From the NCBI GenBank assembly GCA_963931445.1, contig OZ007016.1:620001-684000 (forward strand): DNA of 64,000 nt. The letters run 5' to 3'. The notes below the pieces were generated by a model. It saw only the letters and a program-made list of their open reading frames with translations, searched no databases and was not told the DNA's origin. Below are positions 16,441 to 24,215 of this stretch, in pieces (the stretch's first letter is position 1; every line of letters starts with the position of its first letter). The position numbers were made by a program, and so were the translations under genes. The stretch is from CALXVA01 sp944393025. Its GTDB lineage: Bacteria > Bacillota > Clostridia > TANB77 > CAG-508.

Positions 16441-17088
16441 ATGTGCAATATAGAAAAAACTCTCGAATATATTTTTTTACCTTCTTGTGGAATTTGTAAT
16501 AAATTAGGAGAGGGGTATTTATGTAAAAAATGTGAAAAAGAATTAAAAAAATATGAATTAAATTTATATGGAGTAGAAAATATAAATAATTATATAGAAA
16601 AATTACATGTATTTAAATATGAAAAAATGATAAGAGAATTAATTATACAATATAAATTTAATGAAAAATCATATTTATATAAAACATTTTGCGAACTTAT
16701 TATTAAAAATAAAAAAGTTTTTGATTTTATAAAAAGTTATGATATAATAATTCCAGTTCCTATTCATAAAACAAGAATGAGAAAAAGAGGTTATAATCAA
16801 AGTGAATTAATAGCAAAAGAATTGGCAAAAAAACTTAATATTGGTTATAATAAAAAAGTGCTAATAAAAGTAAAGAAAAATAAGCCACAAAGCATACTTA
16901 ATAAAAAGGAACGAAAAGAAAATACAGAAAATGTATATAAAATAATAAACATAGAAAAAATATATAATAAAAGGATTCTTATTTTTGATGACATATATAC
17001 AACAGGAGCAACAATAAATGCATGTATTAAAGAATTAAAGAAAGCAGAAGTGAAAAAAATAGGTGTTTTAACTTTAGCAAAAGATTAG
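16441..17088 (+). CDS. comF: ComF family phosphoribosyltransferase-like protein
   Basis: ComF-type proteins couple to DNA uptake and recombination. The 215-residue product has an N-terminal zinc ribbon with two Cys pairs (CGIC near residue 16 and CKKC near 28) and a phosphoribosyltransferase fold. The fold has IIPVPIHKTRMRKRGYNQSE, and the PRPP loop ILIFDDIYTTGAT lies near residues 180-192. An AAGGAGG site is present. The gene follows recD2 by 53 bases and is probably co-transcribed with it, a sensible pairing of DNA metabolism genes. Confidence 0.92.
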   Translation: MCNIEKTLEYIFLPSCGICNKLGEGYLCKKCEKELKKYELNLYGVENINNYIEKLHVFKYEKMIRELIIQYKFNEKSYLYKTFCELIIKNKKVFDFIKSYDIIIPVPIHKTRMRKRGYNQSELIAKELAKKLNIGYNKKVLIKVKKNKPQSILNKKERKENTENVYKIINIEKIYNKRILIFDDIYTTGATINACIKELKKAEVKKIGVLTLAKD

Positions 17089-17101
17089 AAAGGAGAAATA
17101 T

Positions 17102-19075
17102 ATGGAAGATTTAGTGGAAAGTATATTAGATTATATAAGGTCAGATTATACAGATTATGCAATAATGCTTAATGGCGAGTGGGGAAGCGGAAAAACATAT
17201 TTTTGGAATAATAAAATAAAACCAAAAATTGAATCTATGCAACTTAATGGAAAAAGATATACAGCTATATATATGTCTTTATATGGTATTTCTAATTTAG
17301 AAGAAATTAGTAAAAAAATATTTATAGAAACTACACAATTAATGGATAAAAACTTAAAAAAATATATGGATGCAAGTGGAGTAAAAAATATTCCGGAATA
17401 TGCAAAAACAGGATTGGACATGGCAAACTTTTTTGGAGTTACTCAAAATGGAGACAGAATAAACTATGGAGAATTCTTTTCTACAGATGATAAAGTACTA
17501 TGTTTTGATGACTTAGAAAGAGCAAATGTAGATGTTATAGATATATTAGGTTATATTAATAATTTTGTTGAACATGATCATATAAAAACAATAATTATAT
17601 GTAATGAAAAAGAATTATCTACTAAATTAAAAAATAGCAATTTAGAAATGAAGACATTTATAGCAACATATCTTTTAGATAAAGAAAACAAACTTAATAT
17701 AAAAACAGATAAACCAATGGTTGAGAGAATTCGTGATACTATTGAATATGTTTTTGATAAAGCAAATGACTATGAAAGAATTAAAGAAAAATTAATTGGA
17801 GAAACTTTTGAATATGCACCAGAATTTAACTATATTATAAATGGACTTTTAATGAGATACGAAAATTGTCCAGATTTAATAAGGTTTTTAAGAGAAAATA
17901 CAAATTTTATTATTTCAACATTTAATAAAAGTGGAACTAGAAACTTAAGAATTCTAAAACATTCATTAACTAATTTTAAAAAAATATTTGACATGGTAAA
18001 TAAATTTTATCCTAATACTAATCACAGAGTGTTGCAAACAATGCTAATTTTTACTATTGCAATATCATTTGAAATTAAAGCAGGAAAAATTACAAAAGAT
18101 AAATTTGTAAATATAAATGATAACGAAGAATATAAAGCAATACTTGTTTCATCTAGAGTATTTATGGATAATAGACAATTTTATATAAAAGAATTTGATA
18201 ATAATTATTACTATAATTTTAAAGCAGAATATAGATTCTTTAAATTTATAGAACTTTATGTTCGTACAAGAATATTTGATATGAAAGTTTTTAAACAAGA
18301 CATGGAAGCAATTATAAATACAGTAGATACAGACAAATTACCAGCGTATAAGAGACTTCTTACTGAAGAATATTGGAAAATATCTGATGACCAATTTAAC
18401 GGAGTGATTTTAGAAATTATAGAAGATGTTAAAGCAGGAAAAATAGAATTAATAAATGTAGTTAAACTTTTTGCATATTTTGCACATTTTGTTAGAAAAG
18501 GTCTTATTGATTATGATATGAAAACAATAAAAAGTGTGTTTTTAAATGGTATGAATATATGTTCCTTAAATTCAACATATTGTCCTAATGTTGAAGAAGA
18601 ATTAGCAAGTTTAGCAATAGAAGAAGATAAATCAGATGATATGGAAGAAGTTCTTAAATATTTTAGTAGCATAAATGAAAAACTAAAAGAAAAAATGTAT
18701 AGAGAAAAAGCAGAAGAGATATTTAAATATATACCAATGAAAATGGAACAATTTTATGATAAATTTGACAAAGAATGTATGCAAGTTCCTATATTTAAAT
18801 ATTATGATGTATTTCAAATGTTTCAAAGAATATCTTGTGCAAGTAATGAAGATATAGTTACAATAAAAGAAAAACTTTTGGATAGAGCAAAAAGAAATGG
18901 AGAAAAATTGCAAGAAGAACTGCCAAATCTTAAAAAATTAAAACAAGTTATGGATGATTATATAGATGGAAAAGAGCCAACTATAAAATTAGTTATTCTT
19001 CAAGAATTTACAAATGAATTAGGAAATATAATAAAAGAATATCAAAAAATAGGAGAAAGTGAGACAATAGTATAA
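17102..19075 (+). CDS. KAP-like P-loop NTPase
   Basis: 657 residues. The Walker A motif is NGEWGSGKTYFW (about residues 24-35) and Walker B is VLCFDDLERANVD (about 140). This pair and spacing fit the KAP/STAND group of predicted signalling NTPases. KAP proteins often have transmembrane inserts, but none is obvious here. The C-terminal 400 residues are helical and not recognised. The gene is 13 bases after comF and ends at a good terminator. KAP NTPases occur in some antiviral systems, but no partner gene is present here, so the function is open. Confidence 0.8.
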   Translation: MEDLVESILDYIRSDYTDYAIMLNGEWGSGKTYFWNNKIKPKIESMQLNGKRYTAIYMSLYGISNLEEISKKIFIETTQLMDKNLKKYMDASGVKNIPEYAKTGLDMANFFGVTQNGDRINYGEFFSTDDKVLCFDDLERANVDVIDILGYINNFVEHDHIKTIIICNEKELSTKLKNSNLEMKTFIATYLLDKENKLNIKTDKPMVERIRDTIEYVFDKANDYERIKEKLIGETFEYAPEFNYIINGLLMRYENCPDLIRFLRENTNFIISTFNKSGTRNLRILKHSLTNFKKIFDMVNKFYPNTNHRVLQTMLIFTIAISFEIKAGKITKDKFVNINDNEEYKAILVSSRVFMDNRQFYIKEFDNNYYYNFKAEYRFFKFIELYVRTRIFDMKVFKQDMEAIINTVDTDKLPAYKRLLTEEYWKISDDQFNGVILEIIEDVKAGKIELINVVKLFAYFAHFVRKGLIDYDMKTIKSVFLNGMNICSLNSTYCPNVEEELASLAIEEDKSDDMEEVLKYFSSINEKLKEKMYREKAEEIFKYIPMKMEQFYDKFDKECMQVPIFKYYDVFQMFQRISCASNEDIVTIKEKLLDRAKRNGEKLQEELPNLKKLKQVMDDYIDGKEPTIKLVILQEFTNELGNIIKEYQKIGESETIV

Positions 19076-19083
19076 TTAAAAAA

Positions 19084-19136
19084 GAAAAATAATCTTTGTA
19101 ATAGTTGTTTTATATTGCAAAGATTATTTTTAATTA
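19084..19136 (+). terminator. Intrinsic terminator after the KAP NTPase gene
   Basis: AAAATAATCTTTG and CAAAGATTATTTTT pair around a ~20-base loop, and the right arm runs into TTTTTAATT. It ends the recD2-comF-KAP transcription unit and precedes spoVT. Confidence 0.75.
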
Positions 19137-19204
19137 AAAAATGAATAAAATTTTCCTCTTTTGTAATAATAAGATTAGACATTAAAATTAGAAGGAGGAA
19201 AATT

Positions 19205-19759
19205 ATGAAAGCAACTGGAGTTGTTAGAAGAATAGATGATTTAGGTAGAGTTGTTATACCAAAAGAAATAAGAAAAACTTTAAGAATAAAAGAAGGAGAT
19301 CCTTTAGAAATTTTTACAGATAAAGAAGGAGAAGTAATATTGAAAAAATATTCACCAATAGGTGAACTTTCTGAATTTGCTACAGAATATGCAGAAACAC
19401 TTGCAAAAACAACAGGACATATTGCGTGTATAACAGATAAAGATATGGTAATTGCAGTTTCAGGAGGACCTAAAAAAGAGTTTTTAGAACAAAATATAAG
19501 TAGTGAGTTAGAAAAAATAATGGAGGACAAAGAAAAATATACTAGTAAAGAAAATAATGATATGTCTGTACCAATTACAAAAAATGATAATAAAGAAAGG
19601 CAATTTAATTCCCAAGTAGTATATCCAATTATATCAGATGGGGACACAATTGGAACTGTAATACTTCTTGCAAAAGATAAAACAACAAAGATGACAGAAG
19701 TTGAACAAAAAGTGGTACAATCAGCAGCAAGCTTTCTGGGTAGACAAATGGAGATATAG
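19205..19759 (+). CDS. spoVT: Stage V sporulation regulator SpoVT
   Basis: SpoVT is a DNA-binding regulator of forespore genes. The 184-residue protein has the AbrB-type swapped-hairpin domain at residues 1-50 (MKATGVVRRIDDLGRVVIPK then LRIKEGDPLEIF). A GAF-like C-terminal domain (residues 55-184) ends VVQSAASFLGRQMEI. Length and two-domain layout match SpoVT rather than the shorter AbrB or Abh. An AGAAGGAGG site is present. This is the clearest sporulation-linked gene in the window. Confidence 0.93.
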   Translation: MKATGVVRRIDDLGRVVIPKEIRKTLRIKEGDPLEIFTDKEGEVILKKYSPIGELSEFATEYAETLAKTTGHIACITDKDMVIAVSGGPKKEFLEQNISSELEKIMEDKEKYTSKENNDMSVPITKNDNKERQFNSQVVYPIISDGDTIGTVILLAKDKTTKMTEVEQKVVQSAASFLGRQMEI

Positions 19760-19840
19760 TATAATATCTTTAATATTATATTTTTCAGAGATATTTTCTA
19801 AATAGTCTAATGTATAAATATTACAAAAATGTAAAAAAGT

Positions 19841-19872
19841 GTAACAAAAATGTAACAAAAATGTAACAAAAC
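19841..19872 (+). repeat. Tandem 11-bp repeats (GTAACAAAAAT x3)
   Basis: Three direct copies of GTAACAAAAAT in phase (19841, 19852, 19863, the last ending AAC), preceded by the related TTACAAAAATGTAAAAAAGT. One helical turn per unit. The array lies about 70 bases upstream of the -35 of the small protein gene at 20017, suggesting a multi-site regulator binding region or simply A-rich upstream sequence. Confidence 0.7.
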
Positions 19873-19943
19873 GGCAAATAGTATATAAATAGAGCATTAT
19901 AAAGAATTTTGATTTTAAAATTAAAAAATATAAAAATTATTAC

Positions 19944-19972
19944 TTGATTATAGAATAAAAATGTAGTATAAA
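19944..19972 (+). promoter_or_regulatory. Promoter of the gene at 20017
   Basis: TTGATT (19944-19949), a 17-base spacer and TATAAA (19967-19972). It is followed about 30 bases later by AAAGGAGG and the ATG at 20017. Confidence 0.65.
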
Positions 19973-20016
19973 TATGATAGTAATATTATTTAGACCACAA
20001 AGGAGGAAAATAAATT

Positions 20017-20268
20017 ATGGAAAATCGTGTAAATAATTTGCCAACAGAAGTAAGTGTATGGACAAAAATAAGAAATTTTTTATGCCAAGATATAGCTCTT
20101 GAATTAACACCAAAACAAGAAAAAGTTTTTCAAGAAGTACATGATTTCTGGACACAAGAAATAACAGGACAAAAAGTTCACGACTTTTTATTCTATGAAA
20201 TAACTGGTGAAAAAGTAAAAAACTTTTTATTCCAAGAAATAGAAATAACAGACGATATCGAATTATAA
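20017..20268 (+). CDS. Small repeat protein of unknown function
   Basis: 83 residues made mostly of imperfect repeats of about 13-17 residues around F-x-E-I-T-G-x-K-V: VHDFWTQEITGQK, VHDFLFYEITGEK and VKNFLFQEIEITDD, with an earlier RNFLCQDIALELTPK. The Trp/Phe plus acidic pattern suggests stacked amphipathic strands or helices. It has a strong AAAGGAGG site, a good promoter, an upstream tandem array and a downstream terminator, so it is an independently regulated single-gene unit. No family recognised. Confidence 0.75.
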   Translation: MENRVNNLPTEVSVWTKIRNFLCQDIALELTPKQEKVFQEVHDFWTQEITGQKVHDFLFYEITGEKVKNFLFQEIEITDDIEL

Positions 20269-20346
20269 GAAAAGTGGCTTTGCCTTTTGTAGCATTTTGC
20301 TTCGCAAATATGCACTGCCCAAGGAAACTTAACCTTGTTGTATAGG

Positions 20347-20390
20347 AAAAAACACAATAGGTATAGAAATTATTACTTATTGTGTTTTTT
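20347..20390 (+). terminator. Intrinsic terminator after the small repeat protein gene
   Basis: AAAAAACACAATA and TATTGTGTTTTTT pair around an AT-rich loop, with the T-run in the right arm. Upstream (20302-20323) is a smaller hairpin, GCATTTTGCTTCGCAAATATGC. The 344-base gap to gap also holds a 51-bp dispersed repeat and the gap promoter. Confidence 0.75.
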
Positions 20391-20425
20391 GTAGTTTTGT
20401 TTACTGTTCAGAGTATTAAAAATTG

Positions 20426-20476
20426 AAAATAAATAACTTCTTCAATATAAAGGATATATGTTAGACTGAAGAGTAA
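20426..20476 (+). repeat. 51-bp dispersed upstream element, copy 1
   Basis: Begins AAAATAAATAACTTCTTCAA and ends GAAGAGTAA. It matches 38090-38140 with about five mismatches over 51 bases. Each copy ends roughly 40 bases upstream of a -35 hexamer, here that of gap. It could be a shared operator or an alternative promoter. Confidence 0.7.
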
Positions 20477-20517
20477 CCTTTTTTTGTTTATAGATTGTGA
20501 AAATAATAAATAAATAC

Positions 20518-20546
20518 TTGAAAAATATGTGAGTTTGATATAAAAT
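20518..20546 (+). promoter_or_regulatory. Promoter of gap
   Basis: TTGAAA (20518-20523) and TATAAAAT (20539-20546), giving 15-17 bases of spacing depending on the hexamer chosen, with TGA before TATAAA. It drives gap and probably the downstream glycolytic genes. Confidence 0.6.
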
Positions 20547-20612
20547 GATGATGTTTAGGTAATACTAAAATAAAGTATGCTAAGTTGTAGCATAAAGTTA
20601 GGAGGAATTTAT

Positions 20613-21614
20613 ATGTCAATTAAAATTGGTATTAATGGTTTTGGAAGAATAGGAAATCTAGCTTTTCAAGCCGCACTTTCTAGAGAAGGAGTAGAGGTTG
20701 TTGCAATAAATGACCCATTTATCGCAGCTGATTATATGGCTTATATGGTTAAATATGATACTGTACATGGAAGATTTAATGGAACACTAGCTTCAGAGGA
20801 AGGAAAATTAATAGTAAATGGAAAAGAGATAAAAGTATATAATGAAATGGATCCAAAAAATATTCCTTGGGGAGAAAATGGAGTAGAATATGTATTAGAA
20901 TGTTCAGGAGTATTTACAACAATGGAAAAAGCTCAGGCACACTTAGATGCAGGTGCTAAAAAAGTTATAATATCAGCACCATCAAAAGATGCACCTATGT
21001 TTGTTATGGGAGTAAACAATGATAAATATACTCCAGATATGAATATAATCTCAAATGCATCTTGTACAACAAATTGTTTGGCACCACTTGCAAAAGTTAT
21101 AAATGATAACTTTGGAATAAAAGATGGATTAATGACAACAGTTCACTCAACAACTGCAACACAAAAAACAGTTGATGGTGCATCTAAAAAAGATTGGAGA
21201 GGTGGTAGAGCTGCAGCTGCAAATATTATACCATCATCTACAGGTGCAGCAAAAGCAGTTGGAAAGGTTATACCAGAGTTAAATGGAAAATTAACAGGTA
21301 TGTCATTTAGAGTACCAACAGTAGATGTTTCAGTAGTAGATTTAACAGTAAATCTTGCAAAACCTGCAACATATGAAGAAATCTGCAACGCAGTTAAAAA
21401 AGCTTGTGAAAATGAAATGAAAGGTATAATGGATTATACAGATGAAGCAGTTGTATCTTCAGATTTTATTCATGATCCACATACATCTATATTTGATGCA
21501 TCAGCAGGTATAGCTTTAACAGATACTTTTGTTAAATTAGTTGCATGGTATGATAATGAATGGGGTTACTCAAATAAACTTGTAGATTTAGCAGTATATA
21601 TATCAAATAAATAA
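20613..21614 (+). CDS. gap: Glyceraldehyde-3-phosphate dehydrogenase
   Basis: Oxidises and phosphorylates glyceraldehyde-3-phosphate with NAD. The start is ATG 20613 (MSIKIGINGFGRIGNLAFQA) after GGAGGAA. The earlier in-frame ATG adds a non-conserved leader. The 333-residue product has the Rossmann GxGxxG at residues 8-13, the catalytic Cys151 in SNASCTTNCLAPLAK, the partner His in TTVHSTTATQK and the C-terminal WYDNEWGYSNKLVDL. First gene of a gap-pgk-tpiA-gpmI-eno glycolytic block. Confidence 0.98.
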   Translation: MSIKIGINGFGRIGNLAFQAALSREGVEVVAINDPFIAADYMAYMVKYDTVHGRFNGTLASEEGKLIVNGKEIKVYNEMDPKNIPWGENGVEYVLECSGVFTTMEKAQAHLDAGAKKVIISAPSKDAPMFVMGVNNDKYTPDMNIISNASCTTNCLAPLAKVINDNFGIKDGLMTTVHSTTATQKTVDGASKKDWRGGRAAAANIIPSSTGAAKAVGKVIPELNGKLTGMSFRVPTVDVSVVDLTVNLAKPATYEEICNAVKKACENEMKGIMDYTDEAVVSSDFIHDPHTSIFDASAGIALTDTFVKLVAWYDNEWGYSNKLVDLAVYISNK

Positions 21615-21620
21615 TTTATA

Positions 21621-21655
21621 CTAAACTACTAATATAAAATATATTAGTAGTTTAG
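21621..21655 (+). other. Perfect 16-bp hairpin after gap
   Basis: CTAAACTACTAATATA and TATATTAGTAGTTTAG pair perfectly around AAA. It begins six bases after the gap stop. There is no T-run, so it more likely protects the abundant gap mRNA from 3' decay while allowing partial readthrough into pgk. Confidence 0.6.
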
Positions 21656-21721
21656 CTCATGAAATTATATAAGAAGTAAATTTTTTCCAACCAAATTTGT
21701 GCATTAGGAAGGAGATTAAAT

Positions 21722-21967
21722 ATGGAAAGAGAATTAAAAGTAAATGGAATATACAAACATTTTAAAGGAGATAGTTATATAGTAGAAGATGTTGCTATTC
21801 ATAGTGAAACAAAAGAAAAATATGTAGTATATAGAGGATTATATGGAAATAATGAATTATACATTAGACCATATGAGATGTTTTTATCAGAAGTAGATCA
21901 TAATAAATATCCAGAGGTAAAACAAAAATATAGATTTGAATTGCAAGATATAAAAAGTGTAAAATAA
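21722..21967 (+). CDS. DUF1653 family protein
   Basis: 81 residues, with the family pattern VNGIYKHFKGDSYIVEDVAIHSETKEKYVVYRGLY, YIRPYEMFLSEVD and a short tail. DUF1653 proteins are small beta-rich proteins of unknown role, often next to housekeeping genes. An AAGGAG site precedes the ATG. It sits between gap and pgk and is likely co-expressed with them. Confidence 0.85.
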   Translation: MERELKVNGIYKHFKGDSYIVEDVAIHSETKEKYVVYRGLYGNNELYIRPYEMFLSEVDHNKYPEVKQKYRFELQDIKSVK

Positions 21968-21990
21968 ATCTAATTGAAAGGAGATTTCAC

Positions 21991-23286
21991 ATGAATAAAA
22001 AAACTGTAAAAGATGTTGATGTAAAAGGAAAGAAGGTATTAGTTAGATGTGATTTTAATGTACCTTTAAAAGATGGAAAAATAACAGATAACACAAGAAT
22101 AACTTCAGCACTTCCAACAATAGAATATTTAAGAAGTAAAGGGGCAAAAGTTATATTATGCTCACATTTAGGAAGACCAAAGGGAGAAGTTAAAGAAGAA
22201 TATTCTTTAAAACCAGTAGCTGATGAATTAACAGATTTATTAGATACAGATGTTAAATTTGCAAGTGATGTAACAGGAGAAAGTGCAAAAAATGTTACAA
22301 GCAGTTTAGAAGATGGTGATGTTGCACTTTTAGAAAATGTTAGATTTGATCCAAGAGAAGAACAAAATGATGATACATTAGCAATGGAATTAGCAAGTTT
22401 ATCAGATGGAATATATGTAAATGATGCTTTTGGTGCAGCACATAGAGCACATAGTTCAACAGAAGGTGTTGCACATCATGTAGATGAAGCTGTTTCAGGA
22501 CTATTAATGCAAAAGGAAATACAATTTTTAAATGGAACATTAGAAAATCCAGAAAAACCATTTATAGCAATACTTGGTGGTGCAAAAGTATCAGATAAAA
22601 TTGGAGTTATTGAAAATTTATTAGATAAAGTAGATGAAATATTAATAGGTGGAGGTATGGCATATACTTTCTTAAAAGCAAAAGGCTATGAAATAGGAGA
22701 TTCTTTATGTGAAGAAGATAAAATAGGAGAAGCACAAGCTATAATGAAAAAAGCTGCAAAAGCAGGAGTAAAAATAGTTCTTCCAGAAGATACTGTAGTA
22801 GCACCAAAAGAGCCAGAGCCAGAAGAAGAATTAGACAAAAAAGCAAAACAAAAAGCATTTATTAGCTTTTTAGAAACTGCACCAGATAAAGTGGTAGATT
22901 CAGATAAAATACCAGAAGGATGGCAAGGATGTGATATAGGACCAAAAACAGCTAGAACATTTGCAAATGAATTACAAGATAAAAGAACAATTTTATGGAA
23001 TGGACCACTTGGAATATGTGAAGTAGAAAAATTTAGTATAGGAACGCAAAGAGTTGCAGAATCTATAGCAGCAACAAATTCTATATCTATAGTAGGTGGA
23101 GGAGATTCTGTTGCAGCAATTAAAAAGTTACATTTAGAAGATAATTTTTCTCACATATCAACAGGAGGAGGAGCTTCATTAGAATTGCTAGAAGGAAAAG
23201 AATTACCAGGATTAGCATGCTTATCAGATAAAGAAGAAAAATGTAAAATAACAAATCAAAAAAAGATGAAAGAAAAACAGGATTAG
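21991..23286 (+). CDS. pgk: Phosphoglycerate kinase
   Basis: Transfers phosphate from 1,3-bisphosphoglycerate to ADP. The 431-residue product has VLVRCDFNVPLKDGKITD, HLGRPKGE, the hinge and nucleotide loop VGGGDSVAAI and the STGGGASLELLEGKELPGL C-terminus. It is longer than the common ~395 residues. There is an insertion rich in E/K near residues 273-300 (EPEPEEELDKKAKQKAF) and a lysine-rich tail with two Cys. Both look like lineage additions. An AAAGGAG site is present. Confidence 0.97.
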   Translation: MNKKTVKDVDVKGKKVLVRCDFNVPLKDGKITDNTRITSALPTIEYLRSKGAKVILCSHLGRPKGEVKEEYSLKPVADELTDLLDTDVKFASDVTGESAKNVTSSLEDGDVALLENVRFDPREEQNDDTLAMELASLSDGIYVNDAFGAAHRAHSSTEGVAHHVDEAVSGLLMQKEIQFLNGTLENPEKPFIAILGGAKVSDKIGVIENLLDKVDEILIGGGMAYTFLKAKGYEIGDSLCEEDKIGEAQAIMKKAAKAGVKIVLPEDTVVAPKEPEPEEELDKKAKQKAFISFLETAPDKVVDSDKIPEGWQGCDIGPKTARTFANELQDKRTILWNGPLGICEVEKFSIGTQRVAESIAATNSISIVGGGDSVAAIKKLHLEDNFSHISTGGGASLELLEGKELPGLACLSDKEEKCKITNQKKMKEKQD

Positions 23287-23306
23287 AAAAATAATGAATA
23301 TTGAAT

Positions 23307-23343
23307 TATACAAAAACTTCTAAAAAATAGAGGTTTTTGTATA
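23307..23343 (+). terminator. Hairpin after pgk
   Basis: TATACAAAAACTTCTA and TAGAGGTTTTTGTATA pair around AAAAA. The right arm contains a T-run, but none follows. It may be a weak terminator or processing site between pgk and tpiA. Confidence 0.55.
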
Positions 23344-23399
23344 ATAAATATAAACTTAAAAATTAGATTTAAATTTTAAGAAAGGTTAAAGGCACATAT

Positions 23400-24152
23400 A
23401 TGAGAAAAAAAGTAATTGCAGGAAATTGGAAAATGAATATGTTACCAGAACAAACTATAAAATTTATAGATGAATTAGCACCACTTGTAAGAAATACAGA
23501 AAACGAAGTAATACTTTGTGTTCCATATACAGATTTATTTTATAGTTTACTTACAGCACAAAATACTAATATAAAAATTGGTGCACAAAATATGCATTGG
23601 GAAGAAAACGGTGCATATACAGGAGAAATATCTGGGCAAATGCTAAAAGCAATAGGAGTAGAATATGTAATAATAGGTCATTCAGAAAGAAGGCAATATT
23701 TTGCAGAAACTGATGAAACTGTAAACAAAAAGTTAAAATCAGCATTTAAATATGAATTAAAACCAATTGTATGTGTTGGAGAAACATTAGAAGAAAGAGA
23801 AAATGGAAAAGCAGAAGAAATTATTACTTCTCAAACAGAAAAGGCTTTAGATGGATTGAATAATGAGCAAGTAGAAAATACAATTATTGCTTATGAACCA
23901 ATATGGGCAATAGGAACAGGAAAAACAGCTACTTCAGAAGATGCAAATAATGCAATAAAGTCAATAAGAAATAAAATATCAAATATATATGGACAAATGG
24001 TAGCAAATAGAGTTATAATACAATATGGTGGAAGCGTAAAAGCTTCAAATACCAAAGAATTATTTACTATGTCTGACATAGATGGAGGACTAGTAGGTGG
24101 AGCAAGTTTAAATGTAGAAGAATTTGCTAAGATTGTAAATTATAACAAATAA
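23400..24152 (+). CDS. tpiA: Triosephosphate isomerase
   Basis: Interconverts dihydroxyacetone phosphate and glyceraldehyde-3-phosphate. The 250-residue product starts MRKKVIAGNWKMNMLPEQ (Asn and Lys of the active site) and contains VIIGHSERRQYF (catalytic His), AYEPIWAIGTGKTAT (catalytic Glu and loop 6) and YGGSVKASN plus VGGASL for phosphate binding. The ribosome site is a weaker AGAAAGGTTAAAGG. AGG codons encode conserved arginine here, so AGG is normal sense. Confidence 0.98.
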   Translation: MRKKVIAGNWKMNMLPEQTIKFIDELAPLVRNTENEVILCVPYTDLFYSLLTAQNTNIKIGAQNMHWEENGAYTGEISGQMLKAIGVEYVIIGHSERRQYFAETDETVNKKLKSAFKYELKPIVCVGETLEERENGKAEEIITSQTEKALDGLNNEQVENTIIAYEPIWAIGTGKTATSEDANNAIKSIRNKISNIYGQMVANRVIIQYGGSVKASNTKELFTMSDIDGGLVGGASLNVEEFAKIVNYNK

Positions 24153-24215
24153 AATTATAATTTTTCTATACTTATGAAAAATATAGAAATTTATAATTTA
24201 GAAAGGAACAGGAAA

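Noticed and set aside
17102..19075. A complete defence island around the KAP NTPase
   Set aside because: Neighbours are comF and spoVT. No nuclease, toxin or other effector is adjacent.
23400..24152. AGG or CGA as reassigned codons
   Set aside because: AGG encodes conserved Arg in TpiA (SERRQYF), and CGA encodes conserved Arg in MutL (TPVRYKF), so only CGG looks abnormal.
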